From an uncultured Bacteroidota bacterium (GTDB lineage: Bacteria; Bacteroidota; Bacteroidia; 2-12-FULL-35-15), in NCBI GenBank assembly GCA_903847205.1, contig CAINDA010000005.1, positions 53,499-117,498 on the forward strand: a stretch of DNA of 64,000 bases, in the 5' to 3' direction. The notes under the pieces were generated by a model that saw nothing but the letters and a program-made list of their open reading frames with translations, did not search any database and had not been told where the DNA came from. The position numbers and the translations under genes were made by a program. This document shows, in pieces, positions 7,679-14,879 of the stretch; the stretch's first letter is position 1; each line of letters opens with the position of its first letter.

Positions 7679-8932
7679 TCAGGAATTGTAAAGCTCCACA
7701 ATAGTTATCTCAGGTGGGATTCCTACTCTTCCTGGGTAACCCAAAAAGCCAAGGCCGCGGTTAACATACAGATATTGGTTCTGCTGATTATATAAGCCCG
7801 CCCATTGTTTATAGGCGTATTGAGAGGGACTCCATCTAAAGCCTGGGATTTCTATGCCGAACTGCCCGCCATGCGTATGACCGCTGAAAGTCACATCAAT
7901 ATCTTTATACTCTTCTTTTACCTGCAGATCCCAATGTGACGGGTCATGTGAAAGCAGCAATTTAACTGGATATTTATCAGTTCCTGCATGGGCCTTTTTT
8001 AAATCGCCGTATTTTGGGAAATGGAAATTTCCTCCCCAATTTTCAATCCCAATGATTGCAATTTCGTCATCTTTCCTTTTTAATGCCACGTGTTCATTCA
8101 TCAATAATTTCCAGCCTAATGCAGCATGAACATTTTTTAAGTCTTCTAAATTTTTAATCTTTGCTTCCGGACTGTCCCAGGTTATATAATCGCCGTAATC
8201 GTGGTTGCCGAGTGTGCTGAAAACACCCATCGGTGCTTTTATTTTACTTAATACTTCAATGAACATTTCTGTCTCAGACGCTGCGTTATTCACCAAATCG
8301 CCGGTAAAAAATATGATATCAGCATTTTGATTTTGAATAATTTTCACAGCTTCTTCCAAATGAGTTGTTGAAACAAAACTTCCAGAATGAATGTCTGAAA
8401 TCTGCAGTATTTTCAAGCCATTGAAAGAGGGAGGCAGATTTGGAAGAATGATTTTTGAAGTATGAACTTTATAATCAAAAGCCCCCCTCACCATACCGTA
8501 AATAAAACCGGCAAAAGGTAAGGCTGTCATTCCTAAAGCAATTTGATTTAAAAATTTCAAACGTGATATACTGTGAATTTTTTCACCGGAAATTTCTGCG
8601 GAAGTTGTGAAATAACTCCCAATCCATCTAAACAAGCGGACAATATCATCAGCAGCAATAAACAGCGACCCGATTATTTTTGATATAACAATCATCACTG
8701 CCATAGACAGCAGATATACACGCATGTATTTCGGCCATTCGGCTAATGGAACAATAAATGCTATTAAAAAAAGGAGAAAAGTAAAAACTGTAAGTCCCCA
8801 GTAAATATAGAATACAATGGTTCTTCTATATGCTGATGTACCTTTTAGGACAGTTACAAATGCCTGGTAAAAATACCAATCAATAAGTAACAATATTAAG
8901 CCGACAATTAAAATGCGGAAACTAATTGACAT
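7679..8932 (-). CDS. Membrane-anchored metallophosphoesterase
   Basis: A 417-residue protein with four or so transmembrane helices in the first 165 residues, followed by a calcineurin-like phosphoesterase domain with all five metal-binding blocks: ISDIHSG, FTGDLVNN, GNHDYG, LLSHDP and SGHTHGGQ. The layout matches the YaeI/YkuE type, some of which cleave UDP-diacylglucosamine or other phosphoesters at the membrane. The natural substrate is not deducible. A well-spaced Bacteroidota promoter lies just upstream (8956-8986). Confidence 0.85.
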   Translation of the reverse strand: MSISFRILIVGLILLLIDWYFYQAFVTVLKGTSAYRRTIVFYIYWGLTVFTFLLFLIAFIVPLAEWPKYMRVYLLSMAVMIVISKIIGSLFIAADDIVRLFRWIGSYFTTSAEISGEKIHSISRLKFLNQIALGMTALPFAGFIYGMVRGAFDYKVHTSKIILPNLPPSFNGLKILQISDIHSGSFVSTTHLEEAVKIIQNQNADIIFFTGDLVNNAASETEMFIEVLSKIKAPMGVFSTLGNHDYGDYITWDSPEAKIKNLEDLKNVHAALGWKLLMNEHVALKRKDDEIAIIGIENWGGNFHFPKYGDLKKAHAGTDKYPVKLLLSHDPSHWDLQVKEEYKDIDVTFSGHTHGGQFGIEIPGFRWSPSQYAYKQWAGLYNQQNQYLYVNRGLGFLGYPGRVGIPPEITIVELYNS

Positions 8933-8955
8933 TCAAATAAGTTTTAAATTGAACA

Positions 8956-8986
8956 CAAAACTACGGAAACTATTTTTGTCTAGCAA
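8956..8986 (-). promoter_or_regulatory. Bacteroidota-type promoter of the metallophosphoesterase gene
   Basis: On the minus strand a TTG (8986-8984) is followed after 20 bases by TAGTTTTG (8963-8956), matching the Bacteroidota sigma consensus TTTG-N19-21-TAnnTTTG. The -7 element is 24 bases from the ATG at 8932. Confidence 0.6.
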
Positions 8987-8999
8987 GTTTCCTTCTCAA

Positions 9000-10415
9000 T
9001 TATTTTTTAGACAGAGGCCGCTCCAAACTAATGTTTTCATCGCCGGCCTGATAAGGCAGATAAGTAACAATAAATTGAAACATTTCATCCTGAGTACGCA
9101 TACTTCCTCCCCGTTCTGCAATTAAACGCGGCGGACTGAAAGGATTATTCGGATTGCTGCGTGTGTTGTCAAACACACCTTCTGCGTGAATAATGCTGCC
9201 TCTAGGGATCTTCAACATTTTTTTAAATCCATAAAAATACTGCCAGCGAAAATCCCATTTTTTAATCCGTATCAGCGGAATAGTCTTTCCCTGGGGCGTT
9301 ACGGCGTAAGCCAAAAAACTTTTGCCGAGCAGATGCATGTGAGGATTTATAGTTAATATCGATATATCGGAAGGCAGTGTATATTCCGAATGAAAGGTCA
9401 TTATTGTATCGGGCGGAATTACCAGGTCAGGGATAATCGGAGAAACACCGAAGGTACCCAGCTGAAACTCTTGCAGGGGGCGCTTAGGAGCCTGTTTTGC
9501 AAAAAAAACATTGAATGAAGTTTGGTCAGCTGTATCAATTCTTGACGGCCCGTAATGAATATCTTTCAAGAAAACTGCCCCTTTGCGGGTCATCTTAAAA
9601 CCTCCAATTCCATCTGGATAAATGGGAGGTGTAACGCCGGGCAGATAATTGCTTACCGATTTTGTAAGCGCAGGAAAAGTTACACCGTCATCGTTTGCAA
9701 GTCCAAGATCTTTATATGCCTTTAATTTGTCGGTATAATTTTCTAAATCAACAAAAGTATTTCCTTTGAATACATCCTTTTTTTTATCAAAATCGTAACT
9801 CAATAATTGAGCATTAACATGGTGCACCAGCTTGCGGTTTCCGGGAACAATTTCTATAACTCTTACAAAAGTATCTTTGGGAATTTCGTAAGGTACGCGC
9901 ATTAATAAAAATAAATCTTTTCCATTACCCTTTATTTTGAAGGGTTCTCTGAGCTTGATTACTAAATCAGGTTTCCCAACCTGCGAACCTACAGTAAATT
10001 CGGGCGGTTTAGGAGCTTTAGATGTATCGCCCATTTCACAGCCGTTATCGGCCCATGCGGCAACCATTGCAATCTCATCAGCGCTCAGGACTTTTTCATC
10101 AATAAAATGCGAATAGGAGGCATCTGCAGGCCATGGAGGCATGTACCCTGACTGCGTTACATATTTGAGCAGCTGTGCATGTGCAGCGGCATCCTGATAA
10201 GTAAGCAGCCTGAATGATCCTGCTTCTCCGCGGCGGTGGCATGAAGTACAGTTTTTATAAATGATGGGAGCAATATGTTCAGAGAAGGTGATTTTATCAG
10301 GGATTTGATTCTGGCAGCCGGAGACCAGCCAAACAGCAAGACCCGCTGATACAAATATCTTTTTCTGTAAAAGCTTCGGTACAATAAAAAACGATAAAAC
10401 TTTATACTGAGGCAT
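9000..10415 (-). CDS. Lipoprotein fusing cytochrome c and a PHM-like copper monooxygenase
   Basis: A 471-residue exported protein. A lipobox (VSGC, Cys34) suggests membrane anchoring. Residues 40-130 form a c-type heme domain with CTSCH (Cys56, Cys59, His60) and MPPW (Met92, probable axial ligand). From about 150 on, the sequence matches copper type II ascorbate-dependent monooxygenases: HH at 198-199 and HYG at 287 would bind CuH, while HMH at 359/361 and DEM with Met445 would bind CuM, all as in peptidylglycine hydroxylase. It could hydroxylate a substrate using electrons delivered by the heme, but that is inference. Substrate unknown. Confidence 0.8.
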   Translation of the reverse strand: MPQYKVLSFFIVPKLLQKKIFVSAGLAVWLVSGCQNQIPDKITFSEHIAPIIYKNCTSCHRRGEAGSFRLLTYQDAAAHAQLLKYVTQSGYMPPWPADASYSHFIDEKVLSADEIAMVAAWADNGCEMGDTSKAPKPPEFTVGSQVGKPDLVIKLREPFKIKGNGKDLFLLMRVPYEIPKDTFVRVIEIVPGNRKLVHHVNAQLLSYDFDKKKDVFKGNTFVDLENYTDKLKAYKDLGLANDDGVTFPALTKSVSNYLPGVTPPIYPDGIGGFKMTRKGAVFLKDIHYGPSRIDTADQTSFNVFFAKQAPKRPLQEFQLGTFGVSPIIPDLVIPPDTIMTFHSEYTLPSDISILTINPHMHLLGKSFLAYAVTPQGKTIPLIRIKKWDFRWQYFYGFKKMLKIPRGSIIHAEGVFDNTRSNPNNPFSPPRLIAERGGSMRTQDEMFQFIVTYLPYQAGDENISLERPLSKK

Positions 10416-10607
10416 GGATTGAGATCAGACTGCAACTAGCAAAACAACTGAAATTGAAAAGTAAAGAAACAAAAAAATATTCTTTTCTTTTCAGCTGTCT
10501 TAATGAAAACTAATTTAAACAAATATATTATTAAATCTTCTATTACTTATCTCTTTAACATTTTTTAGATATCCTAAAAGGTGCGACCACATCTATAAGA
10601 ATTTTTT

Positions 10608-10645
10608 AAGCTAAGAATCCCGCATAAAAGCGGGATTCTTAGCTT
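10608..10645 (-). terminator. Hairpin after the first OmpA-family gene
   Basis: A perfect 16-bp stem (AAGCTAAGAATCCCGC and its complement) with a six-base loop sits 45 bases beyond the OmpA-family stop. There is no clean U-tract on the minus strand, so it may act as an RNA 3'-end stabiliser or weak terminator. Confidence 0.6.
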
Positions 10646-10690
10646 ATTCAAATAGTATTTTTATCAAACGATAAATATCTCATGCAGGCT

Positions 10691-11713
10691 CTAGTTTCCG
10701 GCCTCTCTTCTTTTGGCCTTAATTTCAACCCTTCTATTATTTGCTCTTCCAGATTCAGTTGTATTTGTATCCTTAGGTCTGCCTTTACCGTAACCTCTAC
10801 TTGAAATTCTTGATGCCGGGATGCCTTTAGAAATAAAATACTTTTTCACAGCTTCCGCTCTTTTTTGAGACAGCACTAAGTTGTAATTAGCGGCACCAAC
10901 ACTATCGCAATACCCTTCAACAACAAAGTTGAGATTAACATACATTTTAAGAATGCTGACTACTGCGTCAAGCGGTTTATTGGATTCCTCTTTTAAAGAA
11001 GCGCTGTTAAAATTAAAGAATATTACTTTTTCAAATTTATCAATTTCTTTCTCCTCATCTAAATGATATTCTTTGCCGGGATCAGTTACCTGGGCCGCTA
11101 GTAAAGCCATTGAATCATTACGGGCTTTTTTAATGTTAGCGGCAATAACAATAACATTAAGAGAATCCTGCTTTTGCAAACTCTTTATAAATTGGGCTAA
11201 TTTAATTATCTCTACATCTGTATAAACATGGGTTGGACTATTCAGTAAGTCTGCAATTTGATTTTTCTGCTCTGTGTTATATTCAGTGCCGGTTGCTGCT
11301 AAATTTCTTTTTTCTAAATCTTTTATATAAACATTAAATTTATTTATTTCCCTCAGAGAGTATGCATGCAGCGAATCATTAACAATAGGCTTTTTGTCTA
11401 AGGCATTCTCTTCCGATGATACAACAGCAATACCATTTGCTTTTTCTAGTGTTTTAATATATGCAGCGAATTTAATTATTTCCGTATTTGTATAAACATG
11501 CGCATGATCATTGAGGAGCTGATCAACCTGTTTTTTCTCAGATGCATTAGGTTCAGAGGCGGTTACTGCCGGGTTTTTATTTTCAAGCTCTTTTATATAC
11601 TTTGACAATTTGTTTATTTCAGCATCCGTATAATGCTGCATTGAATCTGTCTGTGAAAAACAAAACAAAGAAATATGAAGAGCAAATACAGTTAAAAAAA
11701 ATATTTTTTTCAT
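10691..11713 (-). CDS. OmpA-family peptidoglycan-binding protein with four internal repeats
   Basis: A 340-residue exported protein with a signal peptide ending near FCFSQ. Residues about 24-181 hold four copies of a repeat of the form HxYTDxEIxKLxxYIKxLEK, spaced 43-46 residues apart (near 27, 72, 116 and 162). Residues about 225-335 are an OmpA C-terminal domain with GYCDSVG, LSQKRAEAVKKYF and GRANNRRVEI, the motif that grips diaminopimelate in peptidoglycan. One detail differs from the usual GHTD: Cys replaces Thr. It is a paralogue of the gene at 11938-12708, which has only two repeats. Confidence 0.85.
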   Translation of the reverse strand: MKKIFFLTVFALHISLFCFSQTDSMQHYTDAEINKLSKYIKELENKNPAVTASEPNASEKKQVDQLLNDHAHVYTNTEIIKFAAYIKTLEKANGIAVVSSEENALDKKPIVNDSLHAYSLREINKFNVYIKDLEKRNLAATGTEYNTEQKNQIADLLNSPTHVYTDVEIIKLAQFIKSLQKQDSLNVIVIAANIKKARNDSMALLAAQVTDPGKEYHLDEEKEIDKFEKVIFFNFNSASLKEESNKPLDAVVSILKMYVNLNFVVEGYCDSVGAANYNLVLSQKRAEAVKKYFISKGIPASRISSRGYGKGRPKDTNTTESGRANNRRVEIKAKRREAGN

Positions 11714-11843
11714 TTTATCCTGTTAATTATTATTTAGATTAATGTACTGTTTAAAATATGTTTTTTATCTTTTTTTTTAGAAAATCTGATTAAAATTCTG
11801 TGATCAATGATTTCTGAAATTCATTTTATTGTACTAAAAACAG

Positions 11844-11872
11844 CAATCCCGCAAAGCTGGCTTGCGGGATTG
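11844..11872 (-). terminator. Intrinsic terminator after the second OmpA-family gene
   Basis: An 11-bp stem (CAATCCCGCAA / TTGCGGGATTG) with a seven-base loop. On the minus strand it is followed by CTGTTTTTAG, giving a U-run. Confidence 0.75.
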
Positions 11873-11937
11873 ATATTTCTAATTTTTATTTGAAATTTTT
11901 CTCTGCAAGACTCCATCAAATCTAAACTTTCAAAAAA

Positions 11938-12708
11938 TTATTTTTTAGGCTTAATGGCTTTAATTGCAACCCTTCTGTTTTTAGCCCGACCTTGTTCAGT
12001 TTGGTTTGTATCAATTGGTTTAGCCTTACCATATCCGATTGAAGAAATTCTGGGAGCAGGAACACCTTTCGAAACAAAATACTGCTTAACACTTTCAGCT
12101 CTTCTTTTAGATAAGTTCAAATTGTATGCAGGGGTACCAACACTATCCGTATGTCCCTCAACCACAAAATTTAATTTATTGTATTTCATTAAAATTGCAG
12201 CAACATCATCTAAAGGTTTGCTGGATTCTTTTGTTAATACAGCGCTGTTAAAATCGAAATAAATATATTTTACGAATTTATCTATATCCTGCCCCTCGCC
12301 TAAAAGAACTTCATCGCCGCCTTTAGCTTTCGCAATTGCAGCAATTGTTGCTAATGAATCATCATGCGCTTTCACTTTAACTTTAGCTATTGCAACGGTA
12401 TTTAAAGAATCGATCTTTTCTAGATACTTTATATACTTGGCTAATTTAATAACATTAGCATCTGTGTAACGATGCAATGAGTCAGTAGCAATATCCGAAA
12501 GAATCTTTTGTTCGGCAGCGTTATTCGGCGGTTTAGGCGCGTCATACTGCGATGCATTATATGCAGCAGTGCGCTTTTCTAAATTTTTAACATGGTTGGT
12601 TAATTTAATTACTTCAGCATCTGTGTAACGGTGCAGCGAATCAACCTGTGAAAAACCTGACAATGCAAATTGTGAAACAATTACTATTAAAAAAATTATT
12701 TTTTTCAT
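11938..12708 (-). CDS. OmpA-family peptidoglycan-binding protein with two internal repeats
   Basis: A 256-residue exported protein with a signal peptide ending about ALSGFSQ. It has two copies of the DSLHRYTDAxVIKLxxxxKxLEK repeat (near residues 23-47 and 77-101), a linker, then an OmpA C-terminal domain with FVVEGHTDSVG, LSKRRAESVKQYF and GRAKNRRVAI. It probably tethers the envelope to peptidoglycan. The same repeats, in four copies, occur in the neighbouring paralogue, indicating gene duplication followed by repeat gain or loss. Hairpins on both sides suggest it has its own transcript. Confidence 0.87.
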   Translation of the reverse strand: MKKIIFLIVIVSQFALSGFSQVDSLHRYTDAEVIKLTNHVKNLEKRTAAYNASQYDAPKPPNNAAEQKILSDIATDSLHRYTDANVIKLAKYIKYLEKIDSLNTVAIAKVKVKAHDDSLATIAAIAKAKGGDEVLLGEGQDIDKFVKYIYFDFNSAVLTKESSKPLDDVAAILMKYNKLNFVVEGHTDSVGTPAYNLNLSKRRAESVKQYFVSKGVPAPRISSIGYGKAKPIDTNQTEQGRAKNRRVAIKAIKPKK

Positions 12709-12734
12709 TTTAAAATTTTATTGAATATAATCCA

Positions 12735-12770
12735 AAGATTCTAAAATGAAATATTTCATTTTAGAATCTT
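12735..12770. repeat. Perfect 36-base palindrome
   Basis: AAGATTCTAAAATGAAAT is followed directly by its exact reverse complement, with no loop base. A T-run follows on the plus strand, but the neighbouring genes are on the minus strand, where only CTTTGG follows. It may be a 3'-end hairpin for the barrel gene at 12779-13555 or a protein-binding site. Confidence 0.7.
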
Positions 12771-12778
12771 CGTTTTTT

Positions 12779-13555
12779 TTATTTGTTAAGAATATCACGT
12801 AAGTACTGAGCTGCATCTTCTGCTTCTTTGCTTCTCTTGTATGTATTTGGCGGAGTTGCTTTAATTTCCGGACCTACAGGAACTGAAGCAATAGCTTCTC
12901 CTCCGATTTTGAATACTACACCGGCAGAAAATTGAATGTAATTTCCGCCGCCTAATGCATCTGACTGATGCATATTAAATTTGGCAAGGGTCTGCGCGTA
13001 AATGCCTGCATTTTTAAAAAACCAAATATTAACCCCGCCGCCAATATTTGCGTTGTATGAATTATCCATGGCAATATGAGTGTCCAAGCCATGCGGATAA
13101 AGTCTATAAGTATAACCAACTCCAAGCAAAGCATAAGGATCAAACCACTTTGTATCTCCAATAAGCTGCTTTAAATTATATTTAACATTTAAATCAACGG
13201 AAGTAAAATGATGTGTATTCATGGTTTCGCTGGAAAAAACGCCCTGAATACTTAGTCCTTTTTTAAAATATTTTTCAGCACTGGTATGAATGGGATAATA
13301 ATTACTAACGTCATGAATAAGTTTGAAAGATTTAAATTTTGAACCGTTATCATCAACAACATCAGGCCCAACATTAATGATCCATGGAGTTTTAGTAATT
13401 TTAGACCACATCGAAGTTTTCTTTACAACTATGGTATCTTTTTTTGCAGGAGCACCGCCGAATTGTAGGAAAGGAGTTTCCTGAGCTTTACTATCAGTAA
13501 GCCCTGCAAGGAATGAAAAAGCCGAAAATGCAATTATGAAGTATTTGTTTTTCAT
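12779..13555 (-). CDS. Outer-membrane beta-barrel protein
   Basis: A 258-residue protein with a signal peptide ending DSKAQ. The body has amphipathic strands (WIINVGPDVVDDNG, GLSIQGVFSSE, VDLNVKYNLKQL, DPYALLGVGYTYRL, NANIGGGVNIWF, GIYAQTLAKFN, IQFSAGVVFKIGG), an eight-strand OmpA-like transmembrane barrel pattern. The last 40 residues are hydrophilic (KRSKEAEDAAQYLRDILNK) and helical. No OmpA peptidoglycan-binding domain is present, although two such genes follow. Role unknown; perhaps a structural partner of those proteins. Confidence 0.75.
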   Translation of the reverse strand: MKNKYFIIAFSAFSFLAGLTDSKAQETPFLQFGGAPAKKDTIVVKKTSMWSKITKTPWIINVGPDVVDDNGSKFKSFKLIHDVSNYYPIHTSAEKYFKKGLSIQGVFSSETMNTHHFTSVDLNVKYNLKQLIGDTKWFDPYALLGVGYTYRLYPHGLDTHIAMDNSYNANIGGGVNIWFFKNAGIYAQTLAKFNMHQSDALGGGNYIQFSAGVVFKIGGEAIASVPVGPEIKATPPNTYKRSKEAEDAAQYLRDILNK

Positions 13556-13699
13556 TATTTAAGAATTATTAGTGAAGAATTTTATATAATAATTTAGTGT
13601 TTTAGGGAGCGCAATATTAAAAATAAAAACTGAGAACTGCAAAAAAAACACTTTAAGACGCGTATTAAAATAACATTTTCAAAGAACAATTTTTCAAAA

Positions 13700-14770
13700 T
13701 CAAACTTGTTTTTTGGGGAATGGTACTTCAAGTTTCAAACTCATGTATTTTTTTTCGACAAAAACAAACAAAACGGACAATATGCCGCCTACAATAAATC
13801 CCATAACTGCCCCCTTAGCGGGACTGACAATTCCCATAGGATCCAATGGCAGAGATGGTGTATCAATGATTTGAAGAAATGGAGTCTGCTGCAATAAATT
13901 AAATTTGGACATTTCAAGCTGTTTGATTCCTTCTATATAAATGGAATTGCAAACTTCCACGTTTCTCCTTAAACGCATCTCTTCAATCAATCCCTGCGCC
14001 TTAACCAATTGGTTGCTGGCATCTTTCCATTTTGCAAGTGTAAATTCAGAATTCTTAAGGGCAATCGCGACTGAATCAACTCTTTTTTGAGTAATATCAA
14101 CATTTTTTCTTCCTTTCTCAGTAATGTGATCGACATAAAAGCTAGTCAGGGCTTCTACCAAATATTGATTGAAATATTTGGAAAACGATTCAGATTCTGT
14201 TGTTGTGGCTATGGTAATAATGCCGCTTTTTGCTTTCTCGGCAGTTAAAGAATTCAATGAAATTTGTGTACAAAACATTTTTAAAACACCATTTTCTTTT
14301 AAAGTAAGGTTATCCCTTGTATTTACAAATCTGAAGCCTTTAAGGGACTCATCCTTCTCCCAAACTTTTTTATAGCCGAATAAATCTATAAAGTGATTTG
14401 CCAGAATATCAGTTGTAGAATCAATTGTAACTTTTTTAAACAAGGTGGTTTTTATAATTGTTTCGGCTTTGATAATTTCTACTAATTTATCTTCATTAAT
14501 AACAGAAGAAGAACTGCCGCTCATTAAACCAAACTGGCTGGCTAATGCCAGAGCCCCAGACATTGACCCGCCCTCTTTCGAACTTTCCAGCATCATAGTG
14601 CTAACGGCCGTGAATTTCGGTTTTTTGATAAAAGAATAAATTACACCCATTAATGATGTGATGAAGACAATAATACATACGGTAAGCCATTTCTTTTTGA
14701 ATTCAGCAAGAAATACTTTTAGACTATTAGTCATATCGATTAAACTCATTTCTTCCACTTCGTGCTCCAT
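13700..14770 (-). CDS. Wzz-like polysaccharide chain-length determinant protein
   Basis: A 356-residue inner-membrane protein of the polysaccharide co-polymerase family. One transmembrane helix lies near residues 34-52 (TVCIIVFITSLMGVIYSF), then a long periplasmic part with coiled-coil character, a proline-rich DTPSLPLDPMGIVSPAKG and a second helix at about 318-338. There is no cytoplasmic tyrosine-kinase domain. Such proteins set polymer length with Wzy and work with the outer-membrane exporter, whose gene lies just upstream. It is the last gene in the transcription order of the polysaccharide locus. Confidence 0.85.
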   Translation of the reverse strand: MEHEVEEMSLIDMTNSLKVFLAEFKKKWLTVCIIVFITSLMGVIYSFIKKPKFTAVSTMMLESSKEGGSMSGALALASQFGLMSGSSSSVINEDKLVEIIKAETIIKTTLFKKVTIDSTTDILANHFIDLFGYKKVWEKDESLKGFRFVNTRDNLTLKENGVLKMFCTQISLNSLTAEKAKSGIITIATTTESESFSKYFNQYLVEALTSFYVDHITEKGRKNVDITQKRVDSVAIALKNSEFTLAKWKDASNQLVKAQGLIEEMRLRRNVEVCNSIYIEGIKQLEMSKFNLLQQTPFLQIIDTPSLPLDPMGIVSPAKGAVMGFIVGGILSVLFVFVEKKYMSLKLEVPFPKKQV

Positions 14771-14879
14771 CCTTTAATTTGGTAATTTGATAATTTATTA
14801 GATTTTTGAAGAATGAATTGTTCTAAAAATTAATTCGTTCAATTCGTGTCAAAAAAACTGAACAGATTTAAAAATTGAA

